The position numbers and the translations under genes were made by a program. The notes beneath the pieces were generated by a model. The model saw nothing but the letters and a program-made list of their open reading frames with translations, was not told where the DNA came from and made no database searches. 38,311 bases of DNA. It comes from Deltaproteobacteria bacterium. Lineage in GTDB: Bacteria; Desulfobacterota; Desulfobaccia; Desulfobaccales; 0-14-0-80-60-11. The stretch lies in contig JAKAKP010000023.1 of assembly GCA_021813445.1 (NCBI GenBank), positions 1-38,311 on the forward strand. The letters run 5' to 3'. Of the stretch, positions 14,304 to 21,811 are shown one piece after another. How positions within the stretch are numbered: position 1 is the first letter of the stretch; each line of letters opens with the position of its first letter.

Positions 14304-14867
14304 TCAGGGGGTCTTGGGTTCAGGGGGCATTGGGATTGAGGCCGGAGCGCCCGCCAACGCTCCCCGCCGATTCAACATCACCAAAGCGCCGGCGCCCAAC
14401 ATGAGGTAATCAAACCAGGCAGGGAACCCCGTTTCTTTGGAGGCGACCAGACTACGCACCCCCAGAAAAACGAGGGCGAGGGGCAGAAGGAGATTCAGGT
14501 TGAAACCGGGATTCACCCCAGGATGGATCATGTCCAGCAATCCGCCGGCGGTGTGGGCCTCGGCGCCCGCTTCCATCAATTTCTGCAATCCCGTGGCCAG
14601 TTCCTCCAAAGCCACTTCCGGGAAGAGCTCGCCAAAAACTGCTCCCAAGGGGCCCAGGGCTTCCGCGGAAGCCAGCATGGCCAGGTCATAAAGGATCAGC
14701 AGGCTGCCGGTGGCGGGGTTAGCCTCCACCCCTTGGACGCCCGGCACCTGGCTTAGCCGTTCTTGGGCCTGGCGGGCGAGTTCCGGGTTTTGCTTGACCC
14801 TGGGGATCTTGAGGCGCACCCTGCCCGGCACGGCATGGGTGACTGTAATGCCCTTGAGTTCCCTCAT
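14304..14867 (-). CDS. HMA_2-like protein 3 with C-terminal membrane segments
   Basis: 187 residues. Residues 1-65 are an HMA_2-like domain: TVTHAVPGRVRLKIPRVKQ, helix, then VPGVQGVEANPATGSLLILYD. An acidic helical linker follows. Two hydrophobic segments (about 122-140, LNLLLPLALVFLGVRSLV, and 148-166, WFDYLMLGAGALVML) form a membrane hairpin. The tail is Pro/Ala-rich. There are no cysteines. The layout suggests a cytosolic HMA_2 domain tethered to the membrane, possibly to meet the matching domain on the ATPase. It lies 13 bases after the DUF5132-like gene, in one unit. Confidence 0.75.
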   Translation of the reverse strand: MRELKGITVTHAVPGRVRLKIPRVKQNPELARQAQERLSQVPGVQGVEANPATGSLLILYDLAMLASAEALGPLGAVFGELFPEVALEELATGLQKLMEAGAEAHTAGGLLDMIHPGVNPGFNLNLLLPLALVFLGVRSLVASKETGFPAWFDYLMLGAGALVMLNRRGALAGAPASIPMPPEPKTP

Positions 14868-14880
14868 CTTCCGGGATCCA

Positions 14881-15165
14881 TCAAGCCTTGGGTTTGGCCT
14901 TGGCCGCGGCGGCCGCCGCGGCGGCAGTTTCCGCGGTCCTTTCCGCCTTGACCTCAGCCATCAGATCGCTCACCTGCTCCTGGGCCTCGGCGGCTAATTC
15001 TTTCACCGTATCCGCCAGGGCCAGATATCCCCTAATCAGGCTTTTGGCCAGGGGGCGGGAAACGGAAGCCACGGCCGGCAGCACGATGGGCGCGGCCAGG
15101 GCTACCCCCAGGATAACCAAGATGCTTCCCGTTGATCCTTTCAGTCCATCGTCAAACAGTCCCAC
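14881..15165 (-). CDS. DUF5132-like small membrane protein
   Basis: 94 residues: one long hydrophobic segment (about 13-36, ILVILGVALAAPIVLPAV), then a conserved-looking SRPLAKSLIRGYLALADTVKEL helix and an acidic amphipathic helix (AEAQEQVSDLMAEVKAE). It ends in an Ala/Lys-rich tail with a run of eight Ala. This is the DUF5132 plan. A membrane anchor plus a Glu/Ala-rich cytosolic helix is also the plan of PacL (DUF1490) proteins, which gather mycobacterial P-type ATPases into membrane platforms; the likeness is one of architecture only. GTG 15165 has AAGGAG upstream. It forms a unit with the membrane HMA_2-like gene. Confidence 0.72.
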   Translation of the reverse strand: MGLFDDGLKGSTGSILVILGVALAAPIVLPAVASVSRPLAKSLIRGYLALADTVKELAAEAQEQVSDLMAEVKAERTAETAAAAAAAAKAKPKA

Positions 15166-15200
15166 GGCGGTCTCCTTTGCTTCGGAAATAAAGTTTTTTT

Positions 15201-15239
15201 TTAATCAAAAATTAACAGTTTCCTCAATCGTTGCTAACA
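15201..15239 (+). promoter_or_regulatory. Pho-box-like repeat in the padR/DUF5132 divergent region
   Basis: TTAATC (15201), TTAACA (15212) and CTAACA (15234) start at multiples of 11 bases, with position 15223 degenerate. The region lies between divergent genes, so it could serve either; the orientation points to padR. Confidence 0.5.
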
Positions 15240-15260
15240 GACATATATCAGAATGCGATT

Positions 15261-15644
15261 ATGCTAAACGCACGGGCCATCCATCGGGATTTTCTCCAGG
15301 GGTTGGTGAAAATCTTTATCCTTCACCAGGCCGGCCAGGGGCCGGTATATGGCAACAGGCTGAATAAGGCCTTGCATGCTCTGGGATACGAGATCAGTCC
15401 GGGCAGCCTTTATCCCCTCCTCCACACCCTGGAGAACTCTGGCTTCCTGCACAGCCGCCTCCGGGTCTTTAAAGGCCGGGTGCGAAAATATTATGAACTC
15501 ACGGAGCAGGGACGCGTCTGTCTGTCCGAACTCCGCCAAAACTTGGGAGATCTGGTGCGCACCGTCATCCTGGACCCTCTGTCCGCAACTGCGGTCAACT
15601 CCACCGCCGCAAAACCCGCGGAAAAGCTGCCGATAAACGGTTAA
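15261..15644 (+). CDS. PadR-family transcriptional regulator
   Basis: A 127-residue winged-helix protein. The DNA-binding domain (about 10-85) reads FLQGLVKIFILHQAGQGPVYG, LNKALHALGYEISPGSLYPL, LHTLENSGFLHS and then a RKYYELTEQGR wing, all typical of PadR. The dimerisation part is short. ATG 15261 is preferred; a TTG at 15231 would put part of the phased repeat inside the gene. No clear ribosome-binding site precedes either. Divergent from the DUF5132-like gene, it is the likely local repressor of the HMA_2/ATPase locus. PadR proteins usually respond to a small ligand or to drugs; the ligand here is unknown. Confidence 0.82.
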   Translation: MLNARAIHRDFLQGLVKIFILHQAGQGPVYGNRLNKALHALGYEISPGSLYPLLHTLENSGFLHSRLRVFKGRVRKYYELTEQGRVCLSELRQNLGDLVRTVILDPLSATAVNSTAAKPAEKLPING

Positions 15645-15956
15645 CGCCATCTGCGCGGCCATGACCGCTGCCGTTCCCATCTCCGCCAATTTTCGCACGG
15701 TCCCCCAAATGGCCCGCCGGGGGTCATTCCGCCAAAACTCTATTGCTAAACCATTGACATTTGAGGTTCCGATTTCAAGGGACGCAGGATAAAAATTAAG
15801 AAAAACGCAAATTTAACAAAAAGAAAACACTGGCAAAACATATGGGGAGTAGAAGGAATTCATAATGCAGATTAGTAGAGTTGCCTAGTCTTGTTTGCAA
15901 GGCCTTCTCAGGTTCAAAGGCCTGTTTCAACCTCAATTATTAAGAAAGGGAGAACT
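15645..15956. other. Intergenic region between padR and the lipid operon
   Basis: 312 bases with no convincing gene. The first 100 bases are GC-rich and may hold the end of the padR message. The second half is AT-rich and carries the Pho-like repeats at 15813-15840 and a CATAAT hexamer at 15861-15866. Confidence 0.5.
15813..15840 (+). promoter_or_regulatory. Pho-box-like repeat before the methyltransferase/decarboxylase/glycosyltransferase operon
   Basis: TTAACA (15813), AAAACA (15824) and AAAACA (15835) start 11 bases apart. The last two are weaker matches to the common hexamer. CATAAT at 15861 is the nearest good -10-like sequence, 91 bases before the ATG. Confidence 0.4.
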
Positions 15957-16649
15957 ATGGTAGGTTTTAGTCTGAGCGACGCGCTTCTGAAAGACATTCT
16001 CCATTTCGCCAAACCCTTCGGGCACCGGGAGAAGGCCAAGAATCTCAACCTGGGCTTCGGGTTTCTTTACTATGCCCTGGTCCGGGCCCTGCGTCCCAAG
16101 CACACCCTGGTGATCGGTTCGGGCTACGGCTTCAGCGTCGTCTGCTTCGCCCTGGGCCTAAAGGATAACGGCTCTGGGTCCCTCACCTTTGTTGATCCTT
16201 CCTACTCCTTGCTCAAGGACGGCCCCCTGGCTACGGTGGGCGGCCGGGGCATGTGGTCGGAGGAAGGTTCGGTGCGCGCCCATTTTGAAAGGTTCGGAGT
16301 GCAGGACCTAGTCACGCATTACAAATTACGCAACGATGAATTCTTTCCGGCATATGACTCTTTCAACCTGCCGCCCCTGGATCTGGCCTTCATCGACGGC
16401 AGCCACGCCTATGAGGACGTGAAATACGATTTCACCAACGTCCTGGCCCATTCCCACAAGAACACCTATATCCTCCTGCACGACTCCAACATCTATATCC
16501 GGGAATTGCTCAATCATGCAGGGGTCAAGAAATGGATGAAGTTCATCAAGAGACATAAGGAATATTTTGAAGTGGTAAATTTCCCCTTCTCTTCAGGAGT
16601 GGCCCTGGTGAGGGTGATCGATCCCGCCATTTGGAAGGAGCTCCATTGA
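15957..16649 (+). CDS. Class I SAM-dependent methyltransferase (Methyltransf_24-like)
   Basis: A 230-residue protein with a Rossmann-type SAM site (LVIGSGYGFSVVCFALGL, about 60-77), an acidic strand end (LTFVDPSY) and the DLAFIDGSHAYEDVKYDF segment typical of the Methyltransf_24 group. The HDSN near residue 180 is also usual there. The substrate is unknown. ATG 15957 follows AAGGGAG. The stop overlaps the TTG start of the phosphatidylserine decarboxylase gene, so the two are coupled; methylation of a lipid head group or lipid-linked sugar is a reasonable guess from this context. Confidence 0.78.
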   Translation: MVGFSLSDALLKDILHFAKPFGHREKAKNLNLGFGFLYYALVRALRPKHTLVIGSGYGFSVVCFALGLKDNGSGSLTFVDPSYSLLKDGPLATVGGRGMWSEEGSVRAHFERFGVQDLVTHYKLRNDEFFPAYDSFNLPPLDLAFIDGSHAYEDVKYDFTNVLAHSHKNTYILLHDSNIYIRELLNHAGVKKWMKFIKRHKEYFEVVNFPFSSGVALVRVIDPAIWKELH

Positions 16650-17332
16650 ACCCCTGGCTCTTGGCGCCGCCGCTGAGCCTGGCCGCCGGTTTCCTCTATT
16701 GGCGTTACGTCTGGTTTTTCCGCAACCCCCCCCGTGTCCCGCCCCCCGGAGAAAACATCCTCAGCCCCGCGGATGGCACCGTGGTTTATGTCCGCCTGGT
16801 AAAGCCGCACCAGGAAGTGGTCACCATCAAACAGGGGGTCGAGGCCCGCCTCCAGGACATCGTCAAGGAGGACCTGATTTATCCCAAAATCTCCATCGGC
16901 ATCTTCATGAGCCCCTTCAGCGTCCATTACAACCGCATTCCTCTGGCCGGACGGGTGGCGGCCGTGCAGCATCATCCTGCGACTCCCCAGAACCTGTCCA
17001 TGTTCCCCATGCACTGGCGCCTGCTGCTGCGCCGGCCGCCGTTTTACCGTCACTCCCGCCACATCATCCAGAATGAGCGGACCGTGACCCGCATTGAAAG
17101 CATCTATAAGGGAGAGCAAGTCTCCTACTATATCGTGCAAATTGCCGCCAGGAGCGTGAATGGCATCGACAGCTATGTCAAAGAGGGGGAGGAAGTAAGC
17201 AAAGGCAAAATTTTCGGCATCATCCGTATCGGCTCGCAGGTGGACCTGGTCCTGCCGCACCGCCCGGACCTGGAACTCATGGTGGGTCCGGGGGATAAGG
17301 TGCGGGCCGGGGAAACAATTCTCATTGCCTGA
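16646..17332 (+). CDS. Phosphatidylserine decarboxylase-like proenzyme
   Basis: A 228-residue protein of the short PSD type. It has a membrane-associated N-terminus (NPWLLAPPLSLAAGFLYWRYVWFFRNP), LSPADGTVV with Asp43, FMSPFSVHYNRIP with His94, and GIIRIGSQVDLVLP with Ser197, the self-cleavage site that yields the pyruvoyl group. Asp, His and Ser match the triad of E. coli Psd. A basic, aromatic insert (about 110-145) is larger than in related short enzymes. The product would be phosphatidylethanolamine or a related amine lipid. The TTG at 16646 is favoured because GGAAGGAG lies 5 bases upstream and it overlaps the preceding stop. Confidence 0.82.
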   Translation: MNPWLLAPPLSLAAGFLYWRYVWFFRNPPRVPPPGENILSPADGTVVYVRLVKPHQEVVTIKQGVEARLQDIVKEDLIYPKISIGIFMSPFSVHYNRIPLAGRVAAVQHHPATPQNLSMFPMHWRLLLRRPPFYRHSRHIIQNERTVTRIESIYKGEQVSYYIVQIAARSVNGIDSYVKEGEEVSKGKIFGIIRIGSQVDLVLPHRPDLELMVGPGDKVRAGETILIA

Positions 17333-17351
17333 CCCAAAGGAGGTGAAACCC

Positions 17352-19739
17352 ATGAAGATCGATCTCCACGTCCACTCCAAGTATTCCACCCGCCCCTCCC
17401 AATGGGTGCTGCAAAAGCTGGGCTGCCACGAATGTTACACGGAGCCCCTGGCCCTCTATCAGTTGGCCAAAGACAGGGGCATGTCCCACGTGACCATTAC
17501 CGACCATAATACCATTGCCGGCTGCCTGGAGATCGCCCATCTGCCGGACACCTTCATCAGCGAAGAGATCACCACCTATTTTGCGGATGGCTGCAAGATC
17601 CATGTCCTGGCCTATAACATTAATGAAGAACAGCACCGGCAAATCCAGAAGGTCCGGGACAATATCTTCGAATTGGTGAGTTACCTGAATGGGGAAGGCA
17701 TTGTCCACAGCCTGGCCCACCCACTCTGGTCCATCAATAACCGCCTGACGGTGGAGCACTTTGAACAGCTCCTCCTACTCTTCAAAAATTTTGAGCTTAA
17801 CGGCAGCCGGGATGGGCAGCTCAATGACCGGCTCCAGGCCGTCTGCCAGGAACTCACCCCCGGTCTGATCGATGAGTTAACGGAAAAGCATCAAATCATC
17901 CCGGCCCTCCCTTCTCCTTGGGTAAAAAATTTCACCGGCGGCTCCGATGACCACAGTTCTCTCAATATCGCCCAGAAATATACCCAGGCGGACGCGTCCG
18001 GATTGGCGGATTTCTTGGAAAAAGTAAACCAAGGTGCGGCTTCGGTCAGGGGGCGGGCTTCCACCCCTTTGACCTTGGGCCAAAATATTTGCAGCATCGC
18101 TTATCAGTTTTACAAGAAAAAATATAATCTTTCGGCGCAAGGTGAAGGCAACGCGTTGAGCGATTTTTTGGATAAAATTCTCCAAACCGGCGGGGAACCC
18201 CAGGGATATTTTTCAAAATTCAAACTTTATTATAATCAAGTCAGAAATTCGCTCCGGTCAGCCAGTAAAGATGAGAATATTATTTCCTTAATCAAGAAAG
18301 AGGCCTCCCAATTCCTTACCAAGGCCTCGTTGCCGCTGGATGAACATGAATGGTTTTACCTGCTCAACCGGCTTTCCCGTAACCTTCTCACCCAATTCCA
18401 CCGGAAATTGAGCCAGGCCCTGTTCGGAGCCAATTTCATCGACCTGATCAATTCCGCTTCTTCCAGCGGCCTGGTGTACTTGGGGATGAGCCCTTATACC
18501 GCGGCTTTTACCTCTTTTGCGGCGGATCGTTCCCTGGGCCGGGATATCTTGACCAGGTTCATGCCGGCGGGCAAGGCCCAACGGGGGGCCATGGAGAAAT
18601 TTCGCATCGCCCATTTTACCGACACTTTTTACGAGATCAACGGCGTGGCCCTTTCCCTTATAAGGCAGGTGGAATCGGCCCGGCGGGCGCAAAAAGACTA
18701 TACCATTATCACCTGCGCCACCAAGAAGCACCCCCTGCAGCCGGGAATCCAAAATTTTTCCCCCATCGGCGTCTTCAACCTGCCGGAGTACCGGGAACAG
18801 AAGCTATTCCATCCCCCATTTTTAGAGATTCTTGACTATTGCTACACCAGGGAATTCACCCATATCCTGGCGGCCACCCCCGGCCCCCTGGGCCTCACGG
18901 CCATGGCCACAGCCCGTATTTTGCAGGTGCCTTTATGGGGGACTTATCACACCGCTCTGCCCCAATATGCCCAATATCTTACCCAGGATCAGATGATCGT
19001 CGAGCTCATGTGGAGATACATGGCCTGGTTTTATAACCAGATGGACCTGATTTATGTGCCTTCATTAAGCACGGCTGAGGAATTGCGGGAAAGAGGGGTA
19101 GATGGCGACAAGATGCGGATTTTCCCCAGGGGCGTGGACCTGCAATTGTTTCATCCCGACAAACGCAACGGCTTTTTGGAGAAACGGTTCCGGGTGAAAG
19201 ACGCGGTCAAACTGTTGTACGTGGGGCGGGTGTCCAAAGAAAAGAACATGGAAATCCTCGGCAGAGTCTTTAAGGCCTTGATCCGAAACCATCCGGACCT
19301 GCATCTGGTCGTCGTGGGGGATGGCCCTTACCTGGAGGAGATGCAGCAGGATCTGGCCGGCACTCCCTGTACCTTCACGGGCTATCTGCAGGGAGAAGAC
19401 CTGGCCGCGGCGTACGCCTCCTGCGATCTGTTCCTGTTCCCCAGCACCACCGACACCTTTGGCAACGTGGTGCTGGAAGCCCAGGCTTCGGGGGTCCCGG
19501 TCATCGTCACCGACACCGGCGGTCCCCAGGAAAATGTGATCCCCGGAAAAACCGGGCTTGTGGTGCAGGGGGATAACGAAGAAAGTTTGTTCGAGGCCGT
19601 GCAGAGCCTTCTGGCGCAGCCGGATAGGCTACAGACCATGGGCCGGGCGGCACGGCGATATATGGACGAACGCTCCTTTGACGCTGCCTTTCACGCCACC
19701 TGGCAACTCTTTGAAGAGCATGCGTGCGGTCAACGTTAG
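17352..19739 (+). CDS. PHP-domain / GT4 glycosyltransferase fusion protein
   Basis: A two-enzyme protein of 795 residues. Residues 1-240 are a PHP metal-dependent phosphoesterase domain with metal ligands in DLHVHS, TDHNT, SEEIT, KIHVLAY, SLAHPL and GGSDDHSS. A helical linker spans about 240-415. Residues 415-795 are a GT-B, GT4-type glycosyltransferase: IAHFTDTFYEINGVA, KMRIFPRGVDLQLFHP, LLYVGRVSKEKNME, GDGPYLEEM and TDTFGNVVLEAQASGVPVI (the nucleotide-sugar E-x7-E region). In lipid-synthesis settings GT4 enzymes of this kind put sugars on diacylglycerol or phosphatidyl lipids. The PHP part might remove a phosphate or process the acceptor. AAAGGAGGTGA supports ATG 17352. It follows the decarboxylase by 19 bases. 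Confidence 0.85.
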   Translation: MKIDLHVHSKYSTRPSQWVLQKLGCHECYTEPLALYQLAKDRGMSHVTITDHNTIAGCLEIAHLPDTFISEEITTYFADGCKIHVLAYNINEEQHRQIQKVRDNIFELVSYLNGEGIVHSLAHPLWSINNRLTVEHFEQLLLLFKNFELNGSRDGQLNDRLQAVCQELTPGLIDELTEKHQIIPALPSPWVKNFTGGSDDHSSLNIAQKYTQADASGLADFLEKVNQGAASVRGRASTPLTLGQNICSIAYQFYKKKYNLSAQGEGNALSDFLDKILQTGGEPQGYFSKFKLYYNQVRNSLRSASKDENIISLIKKEASQFLTKASLPLDEHEWFYLLNRLSRNLLTQFHRKLSQALFGANFIDLINSASSSGLVYLGMSPYTAAFTSFAADRSLGRDILTRFMPAGKAQRGAMEKFRIAHFTDTFYEINGVALSLIRQVESARRAQKDYTIITCATKKHPLQPGIQNFSPIGVFNLPEYREQKLFHPPFLEILDYCYTREFTHILAATPGPLGLTAMATARILQVPLWGTYHTALPQYAQYLTQDQMIVELMWRYMAWFYNQMDLIYVPSLSTAEELRERGVDGDKMRIFPRGVDLQLFHPDKRNGFLEKRFRVKDAVKLLYVGRVSKEKNMEILGRVFKALIRNHPDLHLVVVGDGPYLEEMQQDLAGTPCTFTGYLQGEDLAAAYASCDLFLFPSTTDTFGNVVLEAQASGVPVIVTDTGGPQENVIPGKTGLVVQGDNEESLFEAVQSLLAQPDRLQTMGRAARRYMDERSFDAAFHATWQLFEEHACGQR

Positions 19740-19790
19740 CTTGCGAATTTCTCGTATCTGCGAGAGGCGTCTAATTGATTGGAGGAGTTT

Positions 19791-20075
19791 ATGGAAATTT
19801 TCGAATGTGTGGCAGAAGCCGCCAAGGCCTTGCGCCTGCCCAAAGAATTGTTGCCGGCCGTACAAAGCATCTCCTTTGACGTGGGAGGTCAGGAATGGTA
19901 TTCGTCTTGTCATACTTCCGGGGAGATAATCTCACCAGAGGTAAACACCTGGGTCCTGAAACTCATCGGCTGGCTCCAATTTAATTATCCTGAGGGCTCG
20001 GCTTTCCAGGAGGCTTTTTGTTGTCAGCCTGCAGCGACGTTGGCCAGCAATTGCAGATTGAGGGAAAGGACATGA
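19791..20075 (+). CDS. Hypothetical protein (94 residues)
   Basis: A small soluble protein, MEIFECVAEAAKALRLPKEL then LPAVQSISFDVGGQEWYS and WVLKLIGWLQFNYPE. No signal peptide or membrane segment. I recognise no family. ATG 19791 follows GGAGGAG with correct spacing. Its stop overlaps the start of the PAS gene (ATGA), which argues that both are real and act together. It lies 51 bases after the glycosyltransferase gene and is probably on the same transcript. Confidence 0.65.
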   Translation: MEIFECVAEAAKALRLPKELLPAVQSISFDVGGQEWYSSCHTSGEIISPEVNTWVLKLIGWLQFNYPEGSAFQEAFCCQPAATLASNCRLRERT

Positions 20076-20509
20076 CGGTTGACTGTGGGCGGCAGATGGA
20101 TGCCTGGCGGGAGTTGTGGGGGCAATATCAGGCGATTATCGATGCTTTCGACGGTCTGATTTACATCTGCTCCCAGGCCTATGAGGTCGAATTCGTGAAC
20201 CGGCGCCTGGCGGAGACGCTGGGTTACTCCCCCCTGGGGCAGAAATGTCATCAGGCTTTCTATAACCTGGATCAACCCTGTCCGAAATGCTTTAAAGAAA
20301 AATTGCGGCGGGGAGAAACCGTGCGGAAAAAAGGCTTTGATCCCCAGAAAAACCGAATTTGTTACCAGGTGGCCTCCCCCGTTCACCTGCAAGGCGAGGC
20401 CTGGATGATGGTCACCATTCAATATCTCCCCATAAACTGCCCCACCCAAGTAACCTCCCTGGAGCCGGGAGGAGCCAGCGAGAATGGGGGAGAAAGAAAT
20501 GTAGCCTAA
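20072..20509 (+). CDS. Single-domain PAS protein with conserved cysteines
   Basis: A 145-residue protein holding one PAS domain (about 10-125): YQAIIDAFDGLIYICS, YEVEFVNRRLAETLGY, then CHQAFYNLDQPCPKCF, and KNRICYQVASPVHL as the last strands. The C-x10-C-x2-C spacing is common in PAS sensors of sulfate reducers and relatives, where it may bind a cofactor or metal. No output domain is attached, so it must signal through a partner, possibly the 94-residue protein it overlaps or the histidine kinase encoded 1.2 kb downstream. Confidence 0.78.
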   Translation: MTVDCGRQMDAWRELWGQYQAIIDAFDGLIYICSQAYEVEFVNRRLAETLGYSPLGQKCHQAFYNLDQPCPKCFKEKLRRGETVRKKGFDPQKNRICYQVASPVHLQGEAWMMVTIQYLPINCPTQVTSLEPGGASENGGERNVA

Positions 20510-20577
20510 GGCCCTCTTCCTCCCGCCTCGATCTTTCCCCCCAAAAAAACCACATCATCGAAAAAAAAAACTGAAAA

Positions 20578-20610
20578 TTAATCCTCTCCTAACAATCGTC
20601 TGCTACTAAT
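20578..20610 (+). promoter_or_regulatory. Pho-box-like promoter of the pstS-like gene
   Basis: TTAATC (20578-20583) and CTAACA (20589-20594) start 11 bases apart, followed by TGCTACTAAT (20601-20610), which could be a weak extended -10. The 37 bases from 20578 match the promoter at 24292 at 27 positions without gaps, by my count. Confidence 0.6.
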
Positions 20611-20737
20611 GGGGCCAATCCTGGACCAGGGGCAGGAACCGGCCTGACGCCATCAGTGATTGTGCCATTATGGAAGATGTATCCAGTCTCGGCCCAGGTG
20701 TTAAGGACCTTTTTTCACTCGCTGGGATCTTGCATGG

Positions 20738-21811
20738 ATGCTTTCCGGCCAGAATGTGGAGAAAAGTAAATTGAAAAGATTAGTCTTTTTCATTTTGACG
20801 GCCGTCCTGTTACCTCTGAATGCGTCCACTGCCAAGGCCGAGGTGGTCATTAAGGGGGCCGGCGCTTCCTTTCCCTATCCCTGCTATTCCCTGTGGACTT
20901 ACAAATATTACGATGTCACCCGGGTTAAGGTCCTTTATCAGTCCATAGGCTCGGGCGCAGGCATAACCCAGATCAAGGCCAGAACGGTGCAATTTGCCGG
21001 TTCCGATGCACCGCTGCATCCGGAGCAATTAAAAGAGTTCAATTTGGTCCAGTTCCCCATGTTGGTAGGCGGCGTTGTGCCCATAGTAAATCTTAAAGGA
21101 GTCAAGCCCGGGGATCTGCGTCTCACTCCAGAGGTACTGGCTGCAATCTTCTTGAAGAAGGTTACCCGTTGGAACGACCAGGCTATTAAGATGGAGAATC
21201 CTAACCTTAGCCTGCCGGACCAGGAGATCACCGTGGTCCACCGCGAGGACGGTTCCGGCACCACCTTCATTTTTACCAATTATCTCAGCAAGATCTCGCC
21301 GGAATGGCAACAAAAAGTGGGGAATCATAAAGAGGTAGATTGGCCCACTGGGATTGGCGGCAAACAAAATGAGGGGGTGGCCAGCAAAGTCATGCAAATC
21401 GACGGATCCATTGGATACGTGGAGTATGCCTACGCCATCCAAAATCTGATCCCCTATGCATTATTGCGCAACCACGACGGCCATTACGTCCAACCCAATA
21501 CGGACACCTTCATGGCCGCGGCCGATACCGCGGATTGGCAAAATGCCCAAGGGTTTTACATGATCCTGACCAACCAGCCGGGAAAGGACACTTGGCCCAT
21601 CGTCGGCGCTACCTTTATTTTGATGCAGAAAAGTCAGGAGAATCCGGAGCAAGCCCGCGCCACCTTGAACTTCCTCGACTGGGCCTACCAGCACGGCCGG
21701 GAAATCGCGCTTAAATTACATTATGTGCCTCTTCCTAAAGGGGTTATCAGGCTGATTGAGGATTACTGGTCCAAGGAAATTAAAACCACCGGCGGTGAAA
21801 GAATCTGGTAG
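20738..21811 (+). CDS. pstS: PstS-like periplasmic phosphate-binding protein
   Basis: 357 residues with a signal peptide (LKRLVFFILTAVLLPLNASTAKA) and mature start near AEVVIKGAGASFPYP. The phosphate-site motifs of PstS are present: GAGASFP, YQSIGSGAGI, FAGSDAP and HREDGSGTTFIF. It binds inorganic phosphate in the periplasm for the Pst transporter. No pstC, pstA, pstB or phoU lies nearby; instead it overlaps a hybrid histidine kinase gene by 56 bases. ATG 20738 gives an extra N-terminal stretch; TTG 20771 with GGAG upstream would give a more usual signal peptide. A Pho-like box stands about 160 bases upstream. Confidence 0.92.
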   Translation: MLSGQNVEKSKLKRLVFFILTAVLLPLNASTAKAEVVIKGAGASFPYPCYSLWTYKYYDVTRVKVLYQSIGSGAGITQIKARTVQFAGSDAPLHPEQLKEFNLVQFPMLVGGVVPIVNLKGVKPGDLRLTPEVLAAIFLKKVTRWNDQAIKMENPNLSLPDQEITVVHREDGSGTTFIFTNYLSKISPEWQQKVGNHKEVDWPTGIGGKQNEGVASKVMQIDGSIGYVEYAYAIQNLIPYALLRNHDGHYVQPNTDTFMAAADTADWQNAQGFYMILTNQPGKDTWPIVGATFILMQKSQENPEQARATLNFLDWAYQHGREIALKLHYVPLPKGVIRLIEDYWSKEIKTTGGERIW

